Shown here one piece after another: positions 54,775 through 64,000 of a stretch of DNA of 64,000 nt. The stretch covers positions 71,672,001-71,736,000 of the forward strand of contig CM060733.1 of assembly GCA_030704615.1 (NCBI GenBank), given 5' to 3'. Numbering within the stretch: position 1 is the first letter of the stretch; every line of letters begins with the position of its first letter. This DNA comes from Takakia lepidozioides (Eukaryota > Streptophyta > Takakiopsida > Takakiales > Takakiaceae). A model generated the notes under the pieces. The model was not told where the DNA came from. It saw only the letters and a program-made list of their open reading frames with translations, and searched no databases. A program made the position numbers and the translations under genes.

Positions 54775-55367
54775 CAGGGCGTTGATTAAACTGATTGAAC
54801 TTGTTAAGTTGAGGGGCTTAGAACCACCTTATTGAATTGAGTGAACCTACTGGATGACGATAGGCATTTTGGCCACTCCTTTGCTAAAACAAAGTATTTA
54901 TACACTGGGGTAGGAAGCGTTGGCCCTTCCATTTAGAGGTGACTTGAACTCAAGCCCTCGGCGAAGGAGGGGCATTGGGAGAGGACGATTTTCCCTCTTC
55001 TCCCTAGGCTCGGCAGGTGCCTTGTGAAGGGATTAAAACATGTCCCGGCTATAGGCGGCTCGAGGGCCTAGGCGGTAGGAATTAGGCAATAAAACACAAA
55101 GACTTGGAAGGCAGTTACTGAGTAGATTGTAGGACACCGTAGGACTTAGAAACACAAACTCGCCCTGTGAAGAGGAGTACGTGATTTCTCTTTGCCGGTA
55201 GGACTTAGATAGTGATCATAGCCACCATGTACGACCATAGACCCCCTGCACTAACCGCAGTCGGGTAGGCGGTTCAGTGAGCCCAACCTACACCGCAACT
55301 TACTTCGGCCCCCCTAGACTACTATGCCGTCACCCTGACCGCACGCGCTCAGGGCTCGTCATATGAA
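54775..55367 (+). mobile_element. Probable 5' LTR and leader of Ty3/gypsy element D
   Basis: The stretch directly precedes a primer-binding-site-like sequence and contains a possible TATA box (GTATTTATACACTGG, about 54,893-54,907). No second LTR copy is available in the window for comparison, so the start is a guess. It is unlike the A/B/C LTRs. Confidence 0.4.
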
Positions 55368-55385
55368 TGGTGCATCTGCCGGGAG
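55368..55385 (+). other. Primer-binding site of element D
   Basis: TGGTGCATCTGCCGGGAG resembles the Asp-tRNA-type site of Tat/Athila elements (TGGCGCC...GCCGGGGA) with changes. It is followed at once by GGTAAGTG, a good 5' splice-site match, so a leader intron is possible. Confidence 0.5.
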
Positions 55386-55646
55386 GTAAGTGAATAGTCA
55401 GAACTTCTCCAAATTGTTATGGACGGACTAACAATATGTGTTCTCGTCCTGATTTGTTTCTATGCAATACTTTACTGTTTATTCATGATCTTACTCCATC
55501 AGGTGGAGATTGAAGAACCCCATGCACATGAAGATTAGAAGCTCTTGCATGAGGGTGTTTGGATCAGTGTTCATTGAAATTACTAACGCCATGGCAATCA
55601 TGAAGCTGTAGCATGGCCACCGATCATATGGAAGCCCATCGCACGC

Positions 55647-56276
55647 ATGGTGGGTCTTTACCGTGTTATTTCCGGCACCCAATCCGGCGAAGTGCGAACC
55701 GAAGATGCAATCGTAGTTTGCAGGTTAATGTGCGGCCGCATACTAGACATCGCCGAAGAGTACCAAGGGTACTGGATCTCGGCCAAAGTAGGGCCATTGG
55801 GGGACAAGGCTTTCACTGCCCCCATCTCTTCTTTTTTCAGGTTTAATACACGTTGGCCCAGGTGCTCCCCCTTCTTAGGGAATCTCTTAGGGTGCTGCCC
55901 CTCGTGTCGCACCATCGCGGACAAAGGCATCGATTTCCATCGTCCTCTTCCACCTATTCGGAGGTCTGGGGAGGCCACCTTTTTTTTGAGCAAAAAGAGC
56001 TTTATTGATCTTCCATTTGACTGGATGTATTGGCTGTTTGGGTGTGGGTTAGAAGATTATCTGGAGGTAGAGGAATGCCTACCTCACCCGAACACTACTA
56101 TCATCTACATTTGTCCACCCAGATTTTACAGCAATCGCAGTGAGAGTGAGGCAGCACTAATCATCGAATTGATCACCAACGGGCAGTTGGACGTGGCGCC
56201 CACCATACACGACATCACTTGGATTGAAGGACGTCCTTTAGCGGCTTCCAAAGGAGTCATTGCGGATCCAGAATGA
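55647..56276 (+). CDS. Unrecognised ORF upstream of gag in element D
   Basis: The 209-codon frame starts with ATGGTGGGTCTTTACCG and reads EDAIVVCRLMCGRILDIAEE, FIDLPFDWMYWLFGCGLEDY and NTTIIYICPPRFYSN. I recognise no domain. It lies between the primer-binding site and gag, a place where some plant Ty3/gypsy elements of the Tat/Ogre group carry an extra ORF. It is intact in frame, but most neighbouring frames of this element are broken. Function is unknown. Confidence 0.45.
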   Translation: MVGLYRVISGTQSGEVRTEDAIVVCRLMCGRILDIAEEYQGYWISAKVGPLGDKAFTAPISSFFRFNTRWPRCSPFLGNLLGCCPSCRTIADKGIDFHRPLPPIRRSGEATFFLSKKSFIDLPFDWMYWLFGCGLEDYLEVEECLPHPNTTIIYICPPRFYSNRSESEAALIIELITNGQLDVAPTIHDITWIEGRPLAASKGVIADPE

Positions 56277-56527
56277 CTGTCGCCATTACAACAGTGACTG
56301 CAACGTGCCCCGACCACCTGAAGACTGGGTAATTCATGGGAAATTGCACACTGACGTGCCTCCATCGCCAAGGTTCTAGGGAAGGTATTTAAATATGACC
56401 TCATTTATTCTTGACATGGTTGTTCAAGGTAATATAGGTCCTTTAGTATAGGCTGAGGTAGGAGAATCCTCATCAGCACAACAGTGAGTGTATGTCTAGC
56501 TAAGGATCAAGAGCCACACTCCCAAGC

Positions 56528-57970
56528 TTGGATAGCATATCCTTTGATACTAGGTTACAAAGGAGACTGGCTCGAGAAGCCGTCAGAGATCAACTGCTAG
56601 GGAAACGCCCAGCATTGAGTCCACAATCAGACTCAGAAACTAGAAGGTCAGTTATGGCACATGTTCCAGGACCTCTTGAGGTACCTATTGTGGTCCCAGC
56701 AGGCCTGCCCCCGTTAACGTTACCCAGGCATTTGCCTTGGTTTTCCGGGGAAGCACATGAAAACCCAGAGTATCATGTGAAAAGCTTTATTCAATGTTGC
56801 TATTCTAACCAAGCGTTAAATGATGCCTATTGGTTGATATGGTTTCCCACGACCATGAGGGGTAGGGCGTCCACTTGGTATTGGCAACAGGCGTTTGGTA
56901 CATTTGTCACTTGGCAGCAAATTCAGGACGCATTTTTAGATCATTTTTGAGCGGTCCACCAGTTCACCAGTGTCTTGATGGCATTGGCTAGGATCCGCCA
57001 AGGCCCCACAGAGGAGGTGGCGGACTTTGAAATGCGATTTCGGGAGTTGATGCGACTCCAAAACCCTTTAACTCCCCTAGATGATGGGGTACTGAAGGAT
57101 TGTTTTCTGAGTGTATTACGAGAGACCACTCACTTTCATGTTTTGCAGCAAAGACCTGCAACACTGGTAGATGCCATACAAGCCGGCAAGGAGTTCGACA
57201 ACATGCATCGCCAGGTACAACGGGCCAAGATGCCCGACTTTGCACTTCCATCATACATTACGATCGAGCCCACGCAGGAGCCGACGCCATTAGTGGAGAT
57301 TCAACCCGCTCTACACTATACGCCGTCATATGTAGGAGGAGCACGGCCATACGCCCCGGCGACGTCCCCTACACCAGCAGTAGCACCGACCGTGCCACAG
57401 TATACGAATGCTGCCCCTACTAACTCGTATGCAGATTCCACTGGGCAGTCTGATTCACGGGTGGGCCATTTGGAGGCGCAAGTCACCTCTCTCATCAAAA
57501 CCATCGAAACAATGGGCAATCGCATGAGCTCCATCGGCCAGCAGATCACCAACTACGTGGGGTATCGAGATGCTGCTCCAGTAGGAGAATCCGGCCCCAA
57601 CCCGGCAAAGGTATGGTGCTCCAACTGCGACGGTCCTGGGCATGCTGCTCAACATTGTCCTTATCCCACCCGGGAGAGGCAGGTAAGCCGAAACCCGACT
57701 TATCAGGATAGATCAAAACGACAATTCAGTCAATCCAGGAAAGGTTGTCAAAAATGTGGCAGAACCACACACCCAACAAAAGACTGTTGGAGTGATTTAG
57801 TATGTTTGCATTGCGGCCAAAGAGGCCATCCCTTGGAGAGATGTTCCCGGAGGCAGGTGGACCGACCGGCCCCTGCCACCATCCAGCAAGTAGAGAGGAA
57901 TTTGGAAGGGCAACGAGCCCCATTCCCGGATCAGTATGTGACTGAACCACCCAACCCTCTACCGCAATAG
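56528..57970 (+). pseudogene. gag: gag of element D
   Basis: The capsid region reads LPWFSGEAHENPEYHVKSF, RASTWYWQQAFGTFVTW and, after a TGA at 56,948-56,950, ALARIRQGPTEEVADFEMRF. Then come a Pro/Thr/Ala-rich linker and three CCHC knuckles: CSNCDGPGHAAQHC, CQKCGRTTHPTKDC and CLHCGQRGHPLERC (about 57,617-57,855). Three knuckles match element A in number, but the sequences are clearly different, so D is a separate family. The frame ends at a TAG at 57,968. Confidence 0.85.
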
Positions 57971-58753
57971 CATAGCATGTATTTTGCTACCCCAACGCAG
58001 ATAGCACAACGACCTAGGCCGGATCAGGCAGGTCCATCATACTCAGGGGGCAATGCCGCCCAGGGACAGGCTGCTCGAGCAACTTATTCAAATCTCGCGG
58101 CTCAAATAGCCCAGGGTTTTTCTAACACGTGGTCTCCCCCTCATGATGTAAGGGTGCAAGGAGGGCATCAAGCGTCTACCTCGGCGCCGCCTCAGCAACA
58201 GCAGACCAACGTACACCCCAATCATACAATGTGCCTTTAGGAGACGCAATACCAAGTAAATTGGATTGCGAGTGAGCCGGAGGCCACTCCAACAGCGACA
58301 GCTAGCCCCGGAAAAGATAGCTACGCAGTGATGACCCGACAGCAACGAGATACGCTAGGGAGAGGCCCTGGGTATGAGGCGTCGGAGTCAGCCACATCCA
58401 CATCGGAACGGGAGGATCTGAACTTCACAGTGATGAAGTCAGATGCACGAAAGGTGGCGGAGACTGTGCTTCAGGAGAAGGTAGCATTTACAGAGGCGGA
58501 ATCTCCAATAGTCCAACCAACCATTTCTCGACCCCCAGAATCAAGAGTGAAGAGTCCAGCGAATCGGCCGGCGGCACAAGAAAAGCTTCACCGGAGGAGG
58601 ATGCATTCAACTATGCGGTTCACAGACGAGCTGGAACCGTACAATTTAATGGAGGATCTTTGCCATATTCAAGCAAACATTACGTTTGCACAACTCTTAG
58701 CCATGGCGCCCACAATCCACCACGTTCTTAAGGCATCATTGGTGAGGAAGTGA
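57971..58753 (+). pseudogene. gag-protease linker of element D
   Basis: Two frames (57,977-58,240 and 58,328-58,753) continue after gag with stops between them. The second ends in FTDELEPYNLMEDLCHIQAN and AQLLAMAPTIHHVL, a region that corresponds to the AEITIRQLLAVAPHCRHRL stretch before the protease in element A. No enzymatic motif. Confidence 0.6.
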
Positions 58754-59605
58754 GTGAGCACTTCTGCTCAGGCCCACCATATCAATGCTCACATCGATCC
58801 AGGACTAGTAGAGATAGAAGTGGAAATTGCTGACCGATTCATACGGCGTTGTTTAGTGGATGATGGGAGCTCAGTCAACATCATGCCGTTCTCCACTCTA
58901 TCCAAACTGGGTTTGAACAGGACAGGGGAATCCCCTCTGACAATCAGGCTAGCTGACCAGCGGAAGATCTGACCAGTGGGTCACATAGCAAATGTAAAGA
59001 TGAAGACAGGAGGCTACACGTATGTAGTAGACTTCCAAATCACAGACTTCCCCATCGACGAATATTTGTATGCACTCCTATTAGGGAGGCCATGGTTGGT
59101 CCAGTCCAGGGCACGAACGGATTGGGTGGCAGGCACCATTACTTATGGGGTAAGACCTTACACTACTACTATTGCATTTCTTTCTGGAGCACCTCACGAA
59201 GAAACAGATGAGGATGAGCTTAGCATGATTGGCTTTGAAGAGGAGTCTGCAGACTTGAGTGAGGAGGATTTGTGGTTAGAGGGAGAGCTCCTCCCCACCT
59301 TGCACGCCCACCGAGTTTTAGCAACAGCGGACGCGCCTCACAGGGAGGTTAAGCGAAGAAGGGCAAGACTAGAAGACGCAGTCAAGTCTCTAGGACCGGG
59401 ATTGTATGAATGCGAGTCTGATGTAGACTGCATTGCCTGGTTGTTCGGAGAAAACCAAGGCAGGGAAGTGATGGTACACTCGGTATCAACCGAGGCACTT
59501 CCAGAGTTCGAGTCATTGACCGAACTTTTTTCCATATCCGCTGAACGGGTTGGTCTGCAGGACAAGAGATTCCTCAGGAGGAAAATGGCGAGATTCTGGA
59601 TATGA
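58754..59605 (+). pseudogene. pro: Aspartic protease region of element D
   Basis: RRCLVDDGSSVNIMPFSTLS carries the active-site D-D-G-S, and ADQRKI precedes a TGA at 58,970. The rest (HIANVKMKTGGYTYVVDFQI, ALLLGRPWLVQSRARTDW) lies downstream in the same reading direction. An acidic tail to about 59,605 follows. It is a retropepsin-like protease broken by one stop. Confidence 0.75.
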
Positions 59606-59674
59606 GATTTGTAGAGGAGGTCGACCTAGAAAGGGATGTCCTAATTAAAACATAGCGCCCCCTACATTCCTTAT

Positions 59675-60305
59675 TTGCAGCAGGGATCAAACGGATCTCG
59701 ATTTGAGCCGAGGTCGTGTTTCACATCGGAACCAACGATGCAGTTGATCGACATGGCAGTTGGAGGAGAGTCACCAAAGATGGTGAAGGTGGGAGCCCAC
59801 TTGACAACAGAGCAAGCCTTGGAGTATCAGGCACTGTTCAAGGAATTTTGGGATATTTTTGCATGGTCCTACACCGAATTGAAGGGAGTGCCTTCTTACG
59901 TGGCAATGCATTCCATTCCCCTGATTCCGGGAGCCACCCTAAGATGACAACACGAGAGGAGGGTGAACCCCAACTTAGCACTGCTCATTAAAGCAGAGAT
60001 TGAAAAGCTGCTGGCCGCATAATTTATTTTCCCAGTGGAAACATCAACATGGGTGTCCCCGATGGTGATCGTCCGAAAGAAGAATGGAGGCCTAAGGGTA
60101 TGCGTGGACTTCCGCCCCCTTAACAAGGTAACACACAAGGATCATTTTCCCTTGCCATTCATAGATACTTTGGTGGAAGAAGTAGCAGGAAAGGAGCTCT
60201 ACTCCTTCATGGATGGCTTTTCAGGGTACAATCAGGTATTGATTGACCCAAAGGACGTGTTGAAAACCACCTTTACTTCACCATGGGGCACCTTGGCCTA
60301 TCCTG
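59675..60305 (+). pseudogene. pol: Reverse transcriptase of element D, N-terminal half
   Basis: The strand reads EYQALFKEFWDIFAWSYTEL, a TGA at 59,945, NPNLALLIKAEIEKLLAA, a TAA at 60,019, then WVSPMVIVRKKNGGLRVCVD (catalytic Asp in VCVDFRPLNK), HFPLPFIDTLVEEVAG and YSFMDGFSGYNQVLI up to SPWGTLAY. At about 60,305 the normal order ends. The FLDD box does not follow on this strand. Confidence 0.8.
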
Positions 60306-60402
60306 CAACGCTGGAGATACTTCTCTAGACATTGTAGGTGTTCTTCCAGAGTGATGAACACACTGAAGTTGTCCAGGAACACTTGCATGAAGTTGTTGGA
60401 AA
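60306..60402 (-). pseudogene. Inverted reverse transcriptase piece of element D
   Basis: Read on the - strand, 60,402 down to 60,306 gives NNFMQVFLDNFSVFITLEEHLQCLEKYLQR. This is the active-site region and the helix after it (compare FMQVFLDDFSVYSS in element B). The second Asp of FLDD is Asn. This piece should stand on the + strand shortly after 60,305, so it has been turned around. Confidence 0.7.
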
Positions 60403-61372
60403 CTCATTCTTGCCTACTTCAAAGCCCATCATATATCAACCTCACCCAACTCACCACAGCCACTGGTGTTCGGCTCTTAAGTCCTAGTCAATTTACCTTG
60501 AAACATTCCCGTGCCACTATCAAAATGCGTAGATATTTGCTACACCTCCGCTCCTTATTTTGTCACCCAACTGCCTCTTGTACCCTTGAATGCGATTTTC
60601 CATGCTCACTCTTCCCTCATAACCAGCAAGACCTCCTCCCGGATTTCAGAACAGCCCCAGCTACCTCAATACTCCAACAGCTCTGAGCCTCCCATAACAC
60701 TCATGAACATTCTCGTCCAGACATCTTCCTCTCTCCTCCCCCCAACCCCGCAACTAATCAATATCAACTTACCCCCCCTAGCTCTCCAATTCCCACCGCC
60801 CCTCGGCGTAACCCCTACTTAGCAAACTCTAGACAATCCACGACAAGACACTCAGAATCAACCCTTAGTCTGTAATACATTCGTAATTTCCCAAGCATTG
60901 TTGAGCTCCTTGACATGGGCTTGAAAGCTGAAAGGACATACATATATAATGCCCACCTACGCATGCAGAAGCTCTTGTGCAGCCTGCTAGTGAAAGTAAA
61001 GTACAACCAAATCAACATAAAGGAGACACTTCTCACCTTGACAGAACAAGATTCCAGAATTTCCTCACACACCATGCAGAAATCAACAAGCTTGTTAAAT
61101 GGGCATGCAGCTTCAGAAACCCCACTTCTGGCCAAGCCCTCGGTTTCTCATCGTCACAGCAGATTACTGCTGTCAATCCTAAGAAGCACACATGCCAATG
61201 GAAACTTATCAAACCCCTCCTAGATCTCCCACATCAGCCCACATCAGCTACACCTGTTCAGAATGCTTTCAGATTTGTGATCTAGCATTATGTCTTGCAG
61301 AAGACATCACAATATCAGAAGGAAAGACTACTCAGTGAGTGGGTTGCATGCAATGAATGAGACCACCACCTC
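60403..61372 (+). other. Unidentified insert inside the reverse transcriptase of element D
   Basis: About 970 bp that do not belong to the element separate the inverted piece from the resumed coding sequence (GISLNPEKCTF at about 61,383). The C-rich part (60,410-60,825) resembles the composition of the LINE at 21.6-23.4 kb; the rest is AT-richer. No domain was recognised in any frame. Confidence 0.5.
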
Positions 61373-62160
61373 TAAAAAACTGTTGGAATCAGTCTGAACC
61401 CTGAGAAGTGCACGTTTTGCGTATCCTCTGGAGTATTGTTGGGACATGTGGTTTGCAAACAAAGTATGTTGGTCAACCCACGGAAGGTCGAAGCAATTCG
61501 GAAATTACCCCCACCGGAGAACCACAAAAAGTTGAAGGGATTCTTGGGACAGTCAGGGTTCTACAGGAAGTTCGTTGAGCAATACGCTAACAGGCAGGAC
61601 CGATGACACAACTGCTTAAGAAAGGGGAACACAACGAGTCGGATGACAAATGCCAGGCTGCGTTTGAAGTGCTGAAGGAGCCACTGGCGGAGGCACCCAT
61701 ACCGATCACCCCGGACTAGAAACTCGAGTTCCATGTCCATAGGGACGTCTCCAACATGGCATTAGGCGTAGTGCTGTCTCAGAACCAGAACGGAGGAATT
61801 GACCAGCCCATCTATTACGCCAGCTGGCTGATGAACTCGGCCGAGCGGAATTATACGACCCGGAAAGGGAGGCTTTGGCAATGATATACGCAGTGCAAAA
61901 GTTTTGCCATTACCTTTTGGCGAATAAGTTTTTCGATCATCAAGCGTTGGTCTACCTGGTTACTCGACTAGTTCTTTCAGGACGGATAGCAAGGTGGGTG
62001 CTGTTACTGATGGAGTTTATCTTCATGGTCAGTTACAAACCAAAGAAGCAGCACCTTGTAGCGGACCACCTATTCCGTATTGAGACTGGCGAGCCACCCG
62101 TAGGAGTGGAGGATAACACACGGGATGCAAACCTATTTGCGTTAAGCTCAGATTGGCAAG
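61373..62160 (+). pseudogene. pol: Reverse transcriptase thumb and RNase H of element D
   Basis: Resuming with GISLNPEKCTFCVSSGVLLG, NPRKVEAIRKLPPP and FLGQSGFYRKFVEQYA, the frame shifts near 61,600 and has a stop near 61,718. Then EFHVHRDVSNMALGVVLSQN, YYASWLMNSAERNY, MIYAVQKFCHYLL, DHQALVYLV and HLVADHLFRIETGEPP show an RNase H domain of the same layout as in A and B. The first acidic position is RDVS. Confidence 0.8.
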
Positions 62161-62848
62161 GACCAATATACGACTATCTCAGGACGGGGCAATTCCTTGA
62201 GGATATGTCAAAACAAGAAAGAAGGAAGATAGTTGTTAAGGCATTGCCTTATACAATTTTGGAGGGAAAAGTATATAAACTAGGACCAGATGGCATCCTA
62301 AGGAGATGTGCTACAAGCACAAAGTCAAGGACTCTACTCGAGCAAATGCACGATGGACCGGCAGGAGGTCACTTAGGCCTAGATTCTACGGCCAAAAAGA
62401 TGCTTAGCACGGGATATTGGTAGCCACACCTATTCAGGGACGCCCTTGAATTCTGCCGGAGATATGACCATTGCCAGTGGATGGGTCCCGTTGCAGCAGG
62501 TGGTGTCGCACTATTACACAGCTTGTTGCCAGATGAACCATTCTTTAAATGGGGATTAGACTTTGTTGGCCCAATTAAGCCAGCTGCTCATTATACTGGC
62601 AACAAGCACATCCTGGTAGCAATGGACTACGTCACGAAGTGGGTCAAAGCAAAGGCCCTATGGGATAACACGACAGCCAGTATGTACAGCAAAATTCCTG
62701 TACAAAATTTGGCTGTCCACTGGAACTTGTGAGTGACCAAGGGGTACACTTCGTGAATAAAACTATCCAGATTCTCATAGAGGAGTTCATGACACACCGC
62801 CAGTCAACAACGTACTACCCACAAGGGAACGGGTAGACGGAATCAACC
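62161..62848 (+). pseudogene. pol: Integrase of element D, cut after the catalytic Glu
   Basis: A linker (KALPYTILEGKVYKLGPDGI) leads to MHDGPAGGHLGLDSTAKKML and a broken zinc finger. Then come FFKWGLDFVGPIKPAAHYTG, VAMDYVTKW (Asp), and after a frame change near 62,700 LVSDQGVHFVNKT (Asp). QSTTYYPQGNG with a stop in place of Gln is followed by TESTN (Glu). The coding sequence then ends directly in A-type LTR sequence at about 62,849. The C-terminal domain is missing. Confidence 0.8.
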
Positions 62849-63812
62849 AACCCTTAATTTTGCGCAGACTTACGGATGGTAGACTCAGACCAACACAGGC
62901 CTTAGGGGTGACGGACACAAACCTTAGGGGTGGCAAACAGGCTCACACAGTCAGTCACAGGCTTACACAGCCTATCATAGCACGTCACAATCTATCACAG
63001 TCTATCACAGTCTATCACAGCCTATCACAGCCTATCACATAGCCAGTCACAGCCCGACACAGCTTCACACAGCCAATCACAGTCTGACACGGCAAGTCAC
63101 AGCCTGGCACAGTCACAGCCCGACACAGCTTGGCACAGCCCGTCATAGCGTTCACAGGGGACGATTATCATTGGCAGGGAACGACTGTGTGGGAACGACA
63201 TATGCAGAGGGAACATGCGTTCTGTCTTGAATGGCAGTTAGTTAGTTAGGCGGTTAGAACAGCTTGCAAGTAGAATAGGCAGAGTAACGACAGGGGAAGG
63301 GGGATCACTTCTTGGACGTCACGGGGGAGATCAGGGCTTGGACATGTTTCTGGCATCACGGCGGAGAGCACGATCTAGGAGCACAGGGATGGAGTTTACA
63401 CAGAAGAGGAGATACGACGAGATGATGCTTGATACCTGCAAGCTGCAGAGATGCACTGTAGAGCAATTTAGAGACACCATAGCTTCGGCCTGATACATGA
63501 TAGATATTAATATGATTCATATTTCATATTCACACCGTGTAGAGAGATATGAGTGAAGCTGTGGAATGAATGCTTGAGGAGATGGAACATGGTAGATTGC
63601 AGAAGCAATCTGATACTTAATCATAGACAATAAGGTAACTTGCTAACATGAATGCGAGAATGAATACAAATAGGAAGCACCCCCATGATACACTAGTTGT
63701 AGGTCATGACTGATTGTTCTGAGCGGGCTGAGTACTTAGAGATTTCCAACTTTCTATCTTGGAGTCTACACCTCGGATAGCTAAGGGATGGGTGAGTAAA
63801 AGCCGCTCGACA
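62849..63812 (+). mobile_element. Second A-type LTR, missing its first 50 or so bases
   Basis: Starting at CCCTTAATTTTGCGCAGAC, this matches the LTR at 24,035-24,966 to the end, including the CACAGYC minisatellite (about 62,940-63,150) and the final CTCGACA. The TGTTAGAGGG start is absent. The matched part begins right at the truncated integrase of element D. Confidence 0.8.
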
Positions 63813-63814
63813 TT

Positions 63815-64000
63815 TGGCGACCATACTGGGGAGCTGAGTCAAGAACAACCAGATGTGACAGGCATCTAGTGGGATCATGGTGGATGGAAAATCAAATAAT
63901 TTGATGTGAATCAAATTCCCTGTGAAACTGAGAAAGAAAGATTGTCCAAACAATTCTTTCAGAGGTTATTGGAATTGCCAGACGGTTGCAAGGAAGACAT
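63815..64000 (+). mobile_element. Primer-binding site and leader of a further A-type element
   Basis: TGGCGACCATACTGGGGA at 63,815-63,832 is identical to the site after LTR A. The leader beyond it (GTGGGATCATGGTGG, TTTGATGTGAATCAAATTCC) matches 25,010-25,150. A third A-type element therefore continues beyond the window, in + orientation. Confidence 0.8.

Overview
This is a repeat-packed plant nuclear window. The evidence is GT-AG introns, pentatricopeptide-repeat (PPR) fragments with DYW deaminase tails, Ty3/gypsy elements with Tat/Athila-like primer sites, an intron-bearing MULE (Mutator-like) transposon and a piggyBac-type transposase. The wording of the PPR/DYW repeats resembles large fern genomes (Ceratopteris or Adiantum type). 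That placement is inference. No complete single-copy host gene is visible; the clearest host-derived coding sequences are a broken alpha/beta hydrolase and several broken PPR genes.

Layout. 1-0.93 kb and 14.78-15.72 kb are inverted copies of one PPR-DYW 3' end with its downstream DNA. Between them lie a Ulp1 exon (1.2-1.7 kb), a GC-rich tandem array with a 519-bp unit (about 2.7-5.9 kb), LINE, PPR and LTR scraps, the alpha/beta hydrolase pseudogene (8.2-9.2 kb) and a decayed piggyBac transposase (9.7-11.9 kb, probable terminus at 13.3 kb). 15.5-24 kb holds PPR pseudogenes, a LINE endonuclease, a LINE RNase H/zinc-finger end and a SWIM exon.

24.0-37.3 kb and 48.36-49.8 kb contain two Tat-like Ty3/gypsy copies placed tail to tail: A on the + strand, truncated in integrase, and B on the - strand, with an extra 3' coding region. 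B is split in its RNase H domain by an 11.0-kb MULE (37,326-48,349) flanked by an 11-bp target duplication. A related LTR family (C, - strand, about 50.9-52.1 kb) is cut by the end of a second MULE-like element. 55.4-62.85 kb is a third Ty3/gypsy element (D, + strand) with an internal rearrangement. It is joined directly to another copy of the A-type LTR, which runs to the window end.

The most unusual part is the 11-kb MULE. It carries two divergent genes. One is a transposase with a WRKY-GCM1-like zinc finger, a MULE core and a SWIM finger. The other is a gene of about ten exons that reads like a ParB-like domain followed by a permuted adenine-methyltransferase-like domain. Introns of the second gene hold eleven copies of a 24-bp dyad with compensated changes between its arms. 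A different 24-bp palindrome, repeated eight times, sits beside the related MULE end at 52.1-53.3 kb, and one copy of that second type also occurs inside the first MULE. I propose, as inference, an element-encoded self-recognition system analogous in logic to the VANC proteins of VANDAL MULEs and their tandem target motifs. Most coding sequences in the window carry stops or frameshifts, so activity of this copy is not implied.
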